DNA from: Heracleum sosnowskyi
Lineage: Eukaryota; Streptophyta; Magnoliopsida; Apiales; Apiaceae
Length of the DNA stretch: 64,000 nucleotides
Direction of reading: 5' to 3'
Assembly: GCA_030848705.1 (NCBI GenBank)
Contig: CM061237.1
Span: forward strand, 82,083,910 to 82,147,909
In this document: positions 11,053 through 22,090 of the stretch, in pieces
Layout of the letters: every line of letters starts with the position of its first letter
Position numbering within the stretch: the first letter of the stretch is position 1
Notes under the pieces: model-generated
Databases searched by the model: none
What the model was told of the DNA's origin: nothing
The model's input: only the letters and a program-made list of their open reading frames with translations
Made by a program: the position numbers and the translations under genes

Positions 11053-14000
11053 TGTGACGCCCTCCAAACCCGGGGTACAGATTTGAGGAGTCATCCGACC
11101 AACAGAATACTATTGAACACATGCATAATATATATAAAGACACAATTACCCCTTGACCAAGACCGCATCCAGATTATGGCAATGAACACAAGCTACTACA
11201 ATCTTTTATTATTACAAACCAGTTTTATCAGAGTTATTACATCACAACTAAAGTTCAAATCTAGACATTAAATCTAGAAAAGCAAAACAACAACTACCCT
11301 GCCAATAACAGTGACTCGAGGGGCTCTCCTGACTGCTGGTGAACTATCGGTCACGCTATGCCAACTCATACTCTCGCTTCACTGGAATAGGGTTAGAAAA
11401 CAACAAGCAAGAGTGAGCCAAAATTGCTCAGCAAACATCAACGAATCATTTCTATCACAGTTGTAAGGATATGAATTTAAGATATCAGAATCAACAATAT
11501 TTAGCTAACACATGCTTTGTATCAATAATGATTGAAGTAAAGAATTAGAATTTGGCTTATACATTTTATTCAAATCAAAGGTTGTGCTGCTGGCCAGCCA
11601 CGCATCAACCCCGGACTAGCTCATGTCATAGTCCTTTACTGGATCCCAGGCCAATCTGGGCCTTAAGTTATTCCGACCAATTACTGGTCCATTTTTAAAA
11701 ACACATGCCAATTCTATAATAGGGTATAAACAATAACATGCTCAATAAGATAAACTGAATGTATAGTAATTGCAAAAGAGCTTCAACTGTTCAGTATCAA
11801 CGAAGATCGAGAAAGGATCATGGAGTAGTTTCAATGGTACAGTGTACTCATTCAATAAGGTAATCAATATTGGTAATCGTTAATCAATAACCGTAATTGG
11901 TAGTCAAGATGGAAGTCAAATAATCAAAGGTTGTCAATGATAATCAAAGGATGATAAATAGCAACAATAGGTGGTAAACAATAATCAAGTAAATTGGAAA
12001 TAAGGGTTTCCGATGCAGATCAAATCAAAGAATCAAGAATTTCTAAGGAAATGGAATCAGTTGTCCAAATGCGGTTAAAAGATGGATAATTTGAATTGTT
12101 CTGGGGATAACGGTATTCAAGTAATCAAGACAATAATAATTTTTATCACAAGTAAAGGCACAGATACTTGCCTGGTCTAAGCTGCTGTCGGATCGACTCT
12201 GCTCACTCTACTTTCCCCTTTCCCTTGCTCCGGGAACTCGATTCTATAATTAAACAACTCATTACAATAAGTCTAACTATTCTCGTTCTACTCTCGACAC
12301 TTATTCAATCAATAATCACATTTAAACAAGTAACCGGGTACGTATCGGACGTCCGGTATAATTTACGATATTTAAAACTCAGATATTTGCCCTAGCACGG
12401 GCATATACAGACTATAAAACACAACACACAATTAATATGAACCATATTGCACTTATAAATATTTTTAAAACATCGTCTGAAACTCATTTGAATTTTTAAT
12501 AAGTCATTACTAATTTTTAAATCAAAAATCGGATTTTTAAATCCAATATAAACATTTAAATGAAAATAAATCAATTAATAAAATTAATTGACACTCTTTA
12601 AATGCTCAAACTATTTTTAAATAAATAAATAGGCTTGAAAATAATTAAACTGAATTTTTAATTAATTAAATCTAATTAATAATTAATTTTTAAGAATTAA
12701 TTGATTAAAAGAATTAACCAATTAATTAATAAATTAATTATTAATTAAAAATAATTAAAATAATTAAGTTTAATCAATTTTCGGATTTAAAATAATAAAT
12801 ATAATTTATCAGAATTTTTCTGATATTAAAATATATTTTTAAAATAAAAATATGAATTTTTAAAGTTTTTAAACTATTTTCGAATTAAATTTAAAAATAA
12901 AATTCAAAAACAGTTTTCTGAAAATGAATTAGGGTTTTGAAGATTGAAACCAGGTCGAAAAATCGGGTAAACGGGTCGGGAAGAACGAATCCGGGTCACC
13001 AAGAACAACCCGCCGGAATCTGGGTTTTCCAGAATCCGGCCGGCGTCCGGTGGCCGGACTTCGCCGTTTCCGATCAAAACAAAACCAAACCATAGGGCTT
13101 TTGTTCGCTTTTGCAAGACAAACACAACCCACATACACACACATCTGTCCCATGCCGGAATCGTGCCCAGAATTCATTCAAAGAACTCGCCGGCGACGAC
13201 CTCGGCCGGAAACCCGATCTACTTAAATCCTACATGAAACTCAAAGATTAATATACCAAAATAAAGCTTATAACTCATACAATCAAAGCCCTTTATCAAA
13301 AACAATGTCAGATCAATATCAAGAACGTACGAATCGAAAGAAGAAATCGGGTCAAAACCCGAAAATCAAACCCGACTAATTTGAACTTAAACATGAAATT
13401 AAAGCATGGATTCTTGCTAATTAGAATCCTAGGAACATGTTAGAAGCAACCAATTGAACGGAGAATCAACAGAATGAAAATCCCCAAATTAATTAAGAAC
13501 CCTAATTTTAATTCGAAACTTGTAAAATCAATATAAAATCGAATACTTACCAGATGATGATGAGGTTGGAAGATTCTGAAACTAGATTTTTGGGGCTTTG
13601 ATTTGAGTATAAGAACTTCAAATTTGGACTTCAATAACCCTTAGAACGAATTGATTGAAGATCAAGAACACAAAATAATTTTTGGGAATTTCGAATATTT
13701 TTGAGTAATTTCTGAAGAATTGCTAGGGTTATGAAGTCTGATTGGTCTTTTTATATTTCTGGAAAAATAATACCCCAAATAACATTTTTGGATCGATATT
13801 GATTCGTTAGATCGTTTAAAAACCCTAATTAGGTCAAAAACACGTTTTACTAAAAATAAGGGGTTAAAAAGGTTGATGATTATCCAAATTGATATATATC
13901 ATTATATAACTAATGCTCAAGAATACTAGGGCTATAACAACTTCAATATTGATATAGAACGATAAATCCGTCCCCTTAAGCAATTAGGGTTCGGAACGAT

Positions 14001-14333
14001 TTTTCCTTTTTCGGATCAAAAATTGAAATTAATTTGCAGAATCAAATAGGTAGGGTTAAATAGAATCCCATAACCCTTTCGATAACGATTCGAATACGAA
14101 AGACGAAGAATTAAAAATGAATGTACGAAATTTCAACGGGGCTCTTGAATTATCAAAACGGCTCAAATTTGAAGAAAATTCCAAATGACGAAATTTTTGA
14201 AAGGGGCTTCCGACTCACCATTTAGCACATAATCACACACTAAATATCATATAATAATATTACAATATTCCAACATAAATATTTTAGATTAAATATATCA
14301 TTTAATCAAATAATAAAATTCACGGATATTACA
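11053..14333 (-). repeat. G1 5' LTR
   Basis: 3281 bp with TG...CA ends, nearly identical to 2007-5287. It should contain the promoter. A TATATAAAG-like element can be placed in the matching G2 LTR (42007-42015), but I did not fix the start site here. Confidence 0.95.
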
Positions 14334-14338
14334 ATACC
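14334..14338. other. G1 target-site duplication, right copy (ATACC)
   Basis: ATACC after the GGATATTACA end of G1 matches 2002-2006. Copia A coding sequence resumes here. Confidence 0.95.
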
Positions 14339-16924
14339 TCTGTAGCCTGTGATGTCAACCTTCTTACAAGTTTCATCCTTATCAAACTTAGTGGCAGTTG
14401 GCATAGGAGTCTTTGCTGTAGATGAGTCTTCCATTTGATACTTCTTCAGAAGATCTTTAATGTACTTGGACTGACAAATGAATATACCATCTTGCCTTTG
14501 ATACACTTGCAGTCCAAGAAAGAATGACAATTCACCCATCATACTCATTTCATAACGACTCTGCATTAACTTTGCAAATCTCTTGCATAGATCATCATTA
14601 GTAGAACCAAATATTATGTCATCAACATATACTTGCACCAATATCAAATCATTTTTGTGCTTTTTGTAAAAGAGAGTCTTGTCTACAACACCTCTTGTAA
14701 AATCATTTTCAAGTAAGAATTCAGAGAGAGTGTCATACCATGTCCTTGGAGCTTGTTTGAGTCCATAGAGAGCTTTGAATAGAAAGTACACAAAGTCTGC
14801 CAGTTTTGAATCCTCAAAACCTGGAGGTTGTTCCACATACACTTCTTCTTCTAACTCCCCGTTCAGAAAAGCACTCTTCACATCCATCTGATATACCTTG
14901 TAATTGGAATGTGCTGCGAATGCCAGAAGCATTCTGATGGCCTCAAGTCTTGCTACTGGTGCATAGGTTTCATCATAATCAATTCCCTCTTCACGAGAGT
15001 AACCTTTAGCAACCAGTCTGTCTTTGTTTCTCGTTACAATGCCATCTTCGTCCAACTTATTTCTGAATACCCATCTTGTTCCAATAACAGATTTTCCCTT
15101 AGGCCTGGGTACCAGCTTCCAAACTTTCTACCTTTCAAACTGATTGAGTTCCTCTTGCATAGCAATCACCCAATCTGGATCATCTAGAGCATCTTCAACT
15201 TTCTTAGGTTCTGTTTCTGAAAGAAACCCAGAATAGTGACATTCATTTTGTGATGTTCTCCTAGTTCTCACTCCTGTGTCCGGATTACCAATGATCAAGT
15301 GAAAGGGATGATCTCTATTCCTTACCCTTTGTCTTGGCAGATGCGATCTTGATGATTCTCCTTGTTCTAGATGTTGTGGAGTGTGACTAGTTGATCCTTC
15401 TCCTGCTCCCCCTAAGTTGTTGACGGTATGATCTGTTGACCCTATTGATTGACTAGTGGATCCAGTAGTAGTTTGAGTATGTCCACCACTATCACCACTT
15501 GGTCCAGAATCATTATCATCCTGATTATTATTAATAACTGTAACAACTTCAGGTTCTTCTTCATTGTCAGAGAGATCTCCTGATAAATTTTCAAATACCA
15601 AGGATTCAGAGTTCTCTCTTGTTTGCAGACTTGGTCTTTTGGTGTCGTCAAATGTTACATTAAAGCTTTCCAACACCTTCTTATCTTCAATCACATATAC
15701 CCTGAAAGCCTTAGATTCCAGAGAATAGCCCAGAAAAATGCCTTCATCTGCTTTGGCATCAAACTTGCCAAGATGTTCTCCATCTTTAAGTACAAAGCAC
15801 TTTGCACCAAACACATGAAAGTACTTCAGTGTTGGCTTCTTGTTGGCCATTAACTCATACGAAGTCTTTTCATGATCTTTGTTGATCAGGGTTCGATTCT
15901 GAGTGTAGCAAGCTGTATCCACTGCTTCAGCCAAAAAGTAAGTGGGAAGTTTTGATTCACTCAACATGGTCCTTGCTGCTTCAACCAAGGTCCTGTTCTT
16001 CCTTTCCACTACTCCATTCTGTTGAGGAGTTCTTGGTGTTGAATACTGTCTTGATATTCCTTTCTCTGAGCAGAAATCATTAAGAACTGCATTCTTGAAT
16101 TCAGTTCCATTGTCTGATCTGATTGTCTGCACAGGTAGCTTAGCTTCCACTTCTATCTTCTTGATGTGATCAATGATTAGTTGTGTTGCTTCATCCTTTG
16201 ATTGTATGAACAACACCCACGTGTACTTGGAGTAGTCATCTACCATCACCAATGCATATCTTTTTCTTGAAAGTGACATAACATTGACTGGACCAAATTA
16301 ATCCATATGAATCAGTTGTTATGGTTCAGCAATGCTTGTCATTCCTTTGCTTTCATGTGATGCTTTCTTTGACTTCCCTTTTTCACATGATTCACATAGT
16401 CCCTCCTGATTGAATTCCATCAAGGGCAACCCTCTCACTAACTCTCTCTTTACCAAAGAGTTCATAGTTTTGAAGTTCAAGTGTGAGAGCTTCTTGTGCC
16501 ATATCCAACTTTGTTCTGAAGATGCCTTTGCATAGAAACATGTAACTTCTCCGTCACTGGTAGAACTTAAGTCAGCTATAAACAAATTTCCTTTTCTCAC
16601 TCCCAGTAGAGTAAGCTTCTCATCCTTCCTGTTTGTGATCAAGCACTTGTCCTTTCTGAAATCTACATTGTAGCCTTTATCACAGAACTGGCTGATACTT
16701 AGAAGATTGTGCTTTAATCCTTCAACAAGAGAGATGTTTTCAATGATGACATTTCCAGCTTTCAATTTACCATATCCCGTAGTGAATCCTTTGTTGTCAT
16801 CTCCAAAGGTTACAATCGGGTCGGTCTTCTTAACCACCTCTGTAAGCAGGGACTCTTCACCTGTCATGTGTCTAGAACAACCACTATCCAGAATCCACAC
16901 AACCTTTGAGCTTTTAACCTTACC
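14339..16924 (-). pseudogene. Copia A pol: protease, integrase and most of RT, with several stops
   Basis: Minus-strand order: protease WILDSGCSRHMTGEE (near 16870); GAG-pre-integrase IWHKKLSHLNF; integrase with RSDNGTEFKN (near 16110) and the Glu of PQQNGVVERKNRT (near 16000); a Ser/Gly/Asn-rich linker; RT with DVKSAFLNGELEEEVYVEQP and YVDDIIFGSTN (near 14620). Breaks: a stop at 16319-16321 and another nearby, where E reads HMDLFGPVNVMS, and a TAG at 15128-15130 where the B copy has CAG (Gln). The frame is otherwise open on both sides, so these are late nonsense changes. Gypsy G1 then interrupts it. The stop at 15128 is a C-to-T change, as expected from deamination of methylated cytosine. 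Confidence 0.9.
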
Positions 16925-16959
16925 CTGCAATCACAGATTGATTAAGCGGACTTTGGTAC
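16925..16959 (-). other. Copia A gag/pol junction: 35-nt GT...AG segment
   Basis: On the minus strand gag reads ...CAATTTTGG, then GTACCAAAG... ending in TTGCAG, then GGTAAGGTT of pol. The segment holds the gag stop TAA. A second stop (TGA) closes the pol frame upstream, so the two frames do not overlap. Removing exactly the 35 nt puts Trp of gag in frame with Gly-Lys of pol. The matching segments in D, B and E behave the same way. Confidence 0.6.
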
Positions 16960-19334
16960 CCAAAATTGTTTGGGTCCTGAAGGTTTAGATACTTTAGCAG
17001 GAGTAACATTCAATTTAGTCTTACCCTGTTTGATATTCATAGTATCTGTGGAATTAACATTATCAGTGCTTTTGCTACTATCATTCATCAACTTAAAATA
17101 AGCATGCATGATGTTGTACTTACATAGCAAACACTCTTTCTTTCCACAGGGTTCATGAAGATCAGGCATGTCAGAAATGTTATGCATTTCAGAAGTATTA
17201 GCAGTTTCTACTTTAACCTTTTTACATGCATGTGTAAGGTGTCTAGCAGAATTACAAATAGTGCACAACTTCCTAGATGCAATGGGAGAATATGGAACCA
17301 TTTCCTGATTAACAATCTTCTTCTTCCCATTCCTGTTCTTTTTAGCATTACTAACTAAGTCACCTACTTCAGTTTTAGGTAATTTAGCTTTTACTGATTT
17401 CCTAGGCAACTTAGTCTTTACCTCTTTAACCTTCAACAAATCCTCCTTAAGCAATTCTTGTCTTATGAAAAGATCATCCTCATGAAAGAGTGGTGGAAAA
17501 GGCTTAACAAAAACTGGACAATCAACATTCTTAAGAACATGTGGAGTATTCCTTTTGACAACTGAAGGTGTCACAGGGAATTCCACTATCTTCTTACCAG
17601 CTTTCTTGTTATAGTCAAATCTTATAGCAGTTTCATTCCCTATGGCCTGAGTATCAATGATCTCCTTAGAAATTAGGGCGAAATTCTTAAAAGCATTCAG
17701 TTTCAAATCTAACTCTGAAATCTGCTTCCTGAGGATAGTCTCTATCTCATCATTACACTTGACCTTGTTCTCTAAGTACACATTCTTTTGCTTAAGATCT
17801 TCTAATGTGACAGCTACAAGCTCTAGTTCTTCATTTTTAGATTCTAGATTTTTAATCTTAAGAACTAGTTTAGCATTTTCCATTTCAGATGCTAGCATGC
17901 TTGTGTGTCATTAAACAATTCTACACTTAGATCTTGCACAGTTTTCTTGTACTCAGAGTTAGACATATCAATTGTAGTTAAGATAGGTACTTGAGATGAT
18001 TGTGGTGATTCCTCTGAAGATTCAGCCATTAGGGCAACATTTACATACTCTTCCTCTTCATCCGAATCAGTATCATCCCAGTGCTTTCCCTCTGCTATAT
18101 AAGCTTTCCCTTTCTGCTTTCCAGAGAATGCCTCCAATTGCTGTTTAAGCTTGGCATTCTCGTTCTTCAACTCATCATAAGAATCCTTCTTCTCATAGAC
18201 ATCTTTCTTGTCTCTTGCTTGACGAGGCTTCCGACATTCAGTGGTGAAATGCCCTAACTCATTACAATTATAGCATCTTGATTTGCTTCTATCAATCATG
18301 CCAGTCTTGTAGCCTCCCTTAAAGCTAGTCCCTGGTGAATACTTGCTCCTCTGGAATCTGTTGGTTGAGCCCTTGAACTTATACTTAGGGTTTCTCTTGA
18401 AACGAATATGACTAAACTTTGCAGCTAAGTACGCCATGGTTTTGTCTTCCATCAGCTCAAGCTCTTCTAGGGTGTAGTAATCACTTTCATCAACACCCAG
18501 ATTCACAGAATCCATTTCAGCTTCTATAATCACCTCATTTCCAGCTCTAGGGGTTTGAACCTGAATATCAAAAGTTATTGGTTCATCCACTACAAGTGCT
18601 GCTGATCTCACAAGTGCATCGTGCTTGTTGTCCACTATCCCTGGTCCGTAGATTATCACTCTTTGTTCATGCTCCATCTCATAAGTCTTCAACTTGCCAT
18701 AGATCATCTCTAGTGACATCTTTGTGAAGTCAATTCTTTCCCTTATGGATGAGGACTTGTGTTCTACATGATGGGGCAGCGTCATCATGAACTTCCTGTT
18801 GGTTTCTCTCAATGGATAGGTCTTCCCTTTCATTGTCAATTCATTTAGAAGCTTAGTATATTTCTCAAAGACCTGAGTTATACTTTGTCCTGGAAGAGAC
18901 CTAAAATCTTCGTACTGAGAAGTCAGGATGTCCAATCTTTTTTCCTGCACCTCTTCAGTTCCTTCCATTATCAAGTTAATGGTATTCCATATATGTTTCC
19001 CGCTTGTACAGTTCATCAACTGATAGCTCATTTCTTTGTCTGCGGAGTCTGCCAATATCAACATCAAACCTGTATCCAATCGAATCAGTTCTTTGTCAGA
19101 ATCTGTGTACTCAATAATATCCTTAGGTTGGGTGCCTTGAGGAATCCTGCTACCATCAGGAGTTGTAGATTCACTAACTGGTTTCATTGGTACAAACGGT
19201 CCATTCTCTAATATGCCAATATACAACGGATTAGATGCCTTGATAAATAACAGCATCTTCATCTTCCACAAACCGAAATCATCTCTAGTAAACGGGGGAA
19301 CTTTAATACCAGCGGTTGTCTTTGGAGCACTCAT
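16942..19334 (-). pseudogene. Copia A gag, one frameshift
   Basis: Starts at the ATG at 19334 (MSAPKTTAGIKVPP). The N-terminal part is gag of the copia UBN2/DUF4219 type, with WKMKMLLFI and the core REERLDI-like region EVQEKRLDILTSQYEDF. A CCHC knuckle CYNCNELGHFTTEC follows, then charged coiled-coil-like stretches, a second knuckle CTICNSARHLTHAC, and the conserved end GPKQFWVPKSA. One base is missing near 17915 relative to B, where the reading passes from the frame ending at 17892 to the frame starting near 17898. Otherwise it is open. Its product would form the particle; zinc knuckles bind RNA. Confidence 0.88.
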
Positions 19335-19480
19335 GGTTTCTGAAAATTTCAAATTGTTTAAAATTCAAGAAATTCCAATTAAATGAAAAATTTTGAAAGT
19401 TAAAAAATTTGCTTCGAATTTTCACGCTATGTTTGATTTTGGTCTCATTCACCAGATTTGATTTGTACGTCAATCAAGTA

Positions 19481-19492
19481 GCTCTGATACCA
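19481..19492 (-). other. Copia A primer-binding site
   Basis: Minus-strand TGGTATCAGAGC, two bases from the LTR end CCTAACA; complementary to initiator Met tRNA. Confidence 0.93.
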
Positions 19493-19505
19493 ATTGTTAG
19501 GTCCA

Positions 19506-19540
19506 AAGTATCGTAGAAGGGGGGATTGAATACGATACTT
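19506..19540 (-). other. C-tract-loop hairpin at the LTR end (copy in A)
   Basis: Arms AAGTATCGTA and TACGATACTT (10 bp, perfect) enclose a 15-nt loop that in element sense reads TTCAATCCCCCCTTC. Comparable hairpins occur at the ends of the B, E and F LTRs with different stem sequences. Confidence 0.75.
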
Positions 19541-19633
19541 ACAAATAATTCAATTTCGTTCGCGGATTAATCATTCAGTTCTATAACGAAATCAAACACA
19601 CCAAATCAAACCAAGAGTCGGGGAATATATCTT

Positions 19634-19643
19634 TTTATAAATA
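19634..19643 (-). promoter_or_regulatory. TATA-like element in copia A LTR
   Basis: Minus-strand TATTTATAAA followed by AAG, in a conserved context shared with B at 30621-30630, about 140 bp before the LTR end. It is the best promoter candidate I see; no start site can be read directly. Confidence 0.5.
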
Positions 19644-20600
19644 TAAACCTCGAGGGGTGCTACAATTTCTAATCTGTGGATTAGCTTCAATGAGTTTAAG
19701 GTTACACAAATTCAATACAATGATCAAATTCTGAGCACTATTAATTTCTCTGAATTTCTCCGACTCAAACTTCTCTCTCAGTAATGTCTCTGTGTATTTT
19801 GCCTTAACTGAAGAAGACACTTCTTCTCTCTGAGTAATTGTAGACTTGTTTTAGAAAAACCATCGAACCAATTTAATATAATTAACCTTGGCCGTTGGAT
19901 CTTCATCAACCTGACAACAAAGTCACTTCACCACCTGCTTTTCCAAATTGAAAACTATCGAATCTTTAAAAAGAATTTACCATTCGATAGTTTTTAATAA
20001 AAACTATCGAAAGTCAAATTCTTTTAAACTAGAATTCTAATTGTTTTCTTTAAACTCATTCGATAGTTTTTTAAATAGAAAAACCATCGAAATCTTTTCT
20101 TGTACTTGACCATTTAGAAAAGCTTCTGTACTCCAGGGTGTTTCAGTTTTAGACTGTATCAATTTCTTCTGAGATGATAAAACAACTTGATCTTTTAAGT
20201 GCCGTCACCAAGTGCAACTGGTTTGGTTCACAGATGAATAACACTTGATCAATTCTTCTTTTATGTCTTCAATTCAATGCTTCTGATAAGTCCCTTGTCG
20301 TTCTGGTTGCTTCAATTAAATCACTGGAATCCCGTGGTACTAACCCTAAATCATTCACATACTTCTATCGTCTTGAAAGTCTTGTTTCTTTTGTTGTCAC
20401 TGAGGCTTGAACATTTTCATGAACTTCTTTCCGTGACTTGTTTACGGACTTCAAGAATACATAACGTATTTTGATTTTTTGAGTTTACCTTATCTTCTTT
20501 GATTCTGGATTCCTGTGCTTCTGTTAATATTATTGTTTGTCTTGTCCTTTGTTGAGTTGTAGTTATCTCTGTTTCATCTTATGTTACATTATGCTTTACA

Positions 20601-21445
20601 GTTCCCAAGTAAGGCATTTCTGATCTCAGTACCATTATCACTTCTCAAGATTTGGACTTTGGCATTTGGAGTTCTGTCAAGAACTCTTATGTGATCAATG
20701 ATTACCTGAGCAGCTTCATCTTTTGACTCTAGAAACTTCACCCAAGTGTATCTAGAGTAATCATCCACAATTACTAATGCATATCTTTTCTTGGCTAGGG
20801 ATGGAACATTGACTGGGCCAAAGAGGTCCATATGAATTAGCTTGAGTGGTTCAGTGTTGGTGTTACCTTGCTTTGACTTGTGCACAGATCTTCTCAATTT
20901 TCCCATTTGACAATCCTCACACAGTCCTTCTTGGCAGAATTCCTTTTGAGGCAGTCCTCTCACCATCCCCTTCTTCATTAGCATATTCATTGTCTTGAAG
21001 TTGAGATGGGAGAGTTTCCTGTGCCAAAGCATGTTGTCACCAACAGTGGCTTTGTTGTAGAAGCAGTAATTTTATCCTTCTTTGTTGAGCTTAGGTCAGC
21101 AACAAACAAGCTTCCTTTCCTTACCCCTTTCAGAGAAAGGCTTCTTTCCTTCTTGTGATAGATATTGCACACCATCATATCAAAGTCAACCTTGAATCCT
21201 CTGTCACTGAATTGGCTGACACTAAGTAGGTTGTGCATTAGTCCATTAATAAGAGAAATATCATTTATGACAACATTCCCAATTTCCAAACAGCCATATC
21301 CCAATGTGTAACCTTTGCTGTTGTCTCCAAAGGTTATGATTGGGCCAGCTTTCTGCACAAAATGTGATAGCAGGGCTTTATCACCAGTCATGTGTCTTGA
21401 GCAACCACTGTCAATGATCCACACAACATGTTTCTTTTTCTTGCC
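20601..21445 (-). pseudogene. Copia D protease and partial integrase, frameshifted
   Basis: Minus-strand translation: WIIDSGCSRHMTGDKALL (protease), the conserved HNLLSVSQFSDRGF, GAG-pre-integrase LWHRKLSHLNFKTMN, then integrase HMDLFGPVNVPSLAKKRYALV and ILRSDNGTEIRNALLGN, where A begins. The frame changes between about 20987 and 21060, just before LWHRK, so at least one indel is present. Integrase is truncated before its catalytic Glu. Confidence 0.85.
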
Positions 21446-21481
21446 CTGCGAAATAAATTGTTTTTAGGTTGCATTTGGTAC
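21446..21481 (-). other. Copia D gag/pol junction: 36-nt GT...AG segment
   Basis: Gag reads ...AAGGTTTGG, then GTACCAAATGC... ending in TTTCGCAG, then GGCAAGAAA of pol. Gag and pol are in the same frame but a TAA stop lies within the 36 nt. Exact removal gives Trp-Gly-Lys with no stop, as in A, B and E. Confidence 0.55.
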
Positions 21482-21835
21482 CCAAACCTTGTTGGGTCCT
21501 ACAGATTTAGTGACACCTGAGTTTGCATCATTTTCAACACCAATATCAATAGCATAAATTTTCTGTTTGACTTCTTTTACCACCCACTCAGGTTTAGAAT
21601 AAGACTTCGTCTTCTTCTTAGTGGGTGTTGCCTTTTTACTGACTTTGGCAGGCTCAGAAGTCTTAACAGCTTGCAAGTAAGAGCATTTCTCAATGGACAG
21701 AATAGGCAAATTGAAGCATGTACTCATAGCAGTGATTTTACAGGGCATGCAATTAGTGTTGTTACAGACAACCATGGTTCTATGCATAATGGGGGTTATG
21801 TGTAAGTTACTCTTGACCTCAGTCACATTGACTTT
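21464..21835 (-). pseudogene. Copia D gag C-terminal fragment
   Basis: About 120 codons at the gag end, with a Cys-rich patch (CNNTNCMPCK), a Lys-rich stretch (SKKATPTKKKTKSYSKPEW) and the conserved end GPNKVWVPNAT before TAA. The upstream part was separated by insertion of F at 21835/21836. Confidence 0.75.
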
Positions 21836-21849
21836 TGTTGGTCCTTGAC

Positions 21850-21886
21850 TATTGCAGAAAGGGGGGGGGGGGGGTTGAATGCAATA
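21850..21886 (-). other. C-tract-loop hairpin at the LTR end (copy in F)
   Basis: Arms TATTGCA (21850-21856) and TGCAATA (21880-21886) flank a loop that in element sense is TTCAA, a C run, then TTTC. Same architecture as in A, B and E, with a different stem. Confidence 0.65.
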
Positions 21887-21931
21887 CTGATAAATCTCAA
21901 TCTACGTGTCAACAACAAAAACTAAGATTAA

Positions 21932-21934
21932 CGT
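21932..21934. other. CACTA target-site duplication, left copy (CGT)
   Basis: CGT precedes CACTAC and is repeated after the right end at 26588-26590. Three bases is the usual length for CACTA elements. Confidence 0.88.
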
Positions 21935-22090
21935 CACTACGCCATAAATGACTTCCTACAACGCTTTTGCAAAGTGTTGCCATCTACAAGTGTTGTAATA
22001 GGCGTATTGAATCTGGCCTATTACAACATCCCTTCCATGTGTTAGCGTAGACATGATAAAGCGTTGGCATAGTTATTGTAAAAAAAACTT
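21935..22090 (+). repeat. CACTA left terminal and subterminal repeats
   Basis: CACTAC terminus followed by repeated GTGTTGCC, GTGTTGTAAT, GTGTTAGCG and GCGTTGGCAT units. Confidence 0.85.

Larger units (their letters stand above)
2007..14333 (-). mobile_element. Gypsy element G1, complete, chromovirus-like (Tekay/Del type)
   Basis: A 12,327-bp LTR retrotransposon on the minus strand: 5' LTR at 11053-14333, primer site, upstream ORF, gag-pol, polypurine tract, 3' LTR at 2007-5287. Both LTRs are 3281 bp with TG...CA ends and an ATACC target duplication. By eye I count about nine substitutions and no indel between the LTRs (about 0.3%), so the insertion is recent. Gag-pol is one open frame. Domain order PR-RT-RH-IN puts it in Ty3/gypsy. 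The chromodomain-like tail and very long LTRs suggest the Tekay/Del chromovirus clade, which is inference. G2 is a sister copy in the opposite orientation. Confidence 0.96.
1..20600 (-). mobile_element. Copia element A (Sirevirus-like), 3' end outside window, split by G1
   Basis: Read on the minus strand: 5' LTR (19495-20600), primer site, gag, protease, integrase, RT/RNase H, then at least 1.35 kb of noncoding DNA running off the left edge. The 3' LTR start (TGTAAAGCATAATG, known from the 5' LTR) is not reached. Gypsy element G1 (2007-14333) interrupts RT/RNase H. Sirevirus-like assignment is inference from the long gag with coiled-coil-like stretches and CCHC knuckles, the conserved W-V-P-K gag end, and related elements here with a 3' env-like ORF. 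Coding is broken by several stops and one frameshift. A is the same family as B on the plus strand. It cut element D inside integrase; the target duplication cannot be checked because the other end is missing. Confidence 0.88.
19495..20600 (-). repeat. Copia A 5' LTR
   Basis: 1106 bp; in element sense it runs from TGTAAAGCAT to GGACCTAACA. It matches the 1113-bp LTR of B at 29661-30773. It contains several TTCGATAGTTTT-type motifs (19850-20100), a TATA-like element near its 3' end and the C-loop hairpin. It lies directly against D integrase sequence at 20601. Confidence 0.93.
20601..21835 (-). mobile_element. Copia element D fragment
   Basis: Part of an older copia element. The end of gag, protease, GAG-pre-integrase and the first part of integrase are present. 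Insertion of A removed the left continuation, and insertion of F cut the right side, inside gag. No LTR or primer site of D is in the window. It is a different family from A/B and E by protein sequence, with the same gene order. Confidence 0.85.
21836..21934 (-). repeat. Copia F 3' LTR, left piece
   Basis: The last 99 bp of the F LTR in element sense, ending GGTC...CCAACA-type (plus-strand TGTTGGTCC). It contains a 14-base G run at 21861-21874, which is the C-tract loop of the terminal hairpin. With 26591-27542 it makes an LTR of about 1051 bp with TG...CA ends. Confidence 0.78.

Noticed and set aside
19850..20100. Inverted motif pairs considered as a microRNA precursor
   Set aside because: Pairs are very short (10-13 bp arms) and multiple; no single long stem visible.
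21861..21874. Run of 14 G as a special element
   Set aside because: It is the C-tract loop of the LTR-end hairpin on the other strand; exact length may also be a sequencing artefact.
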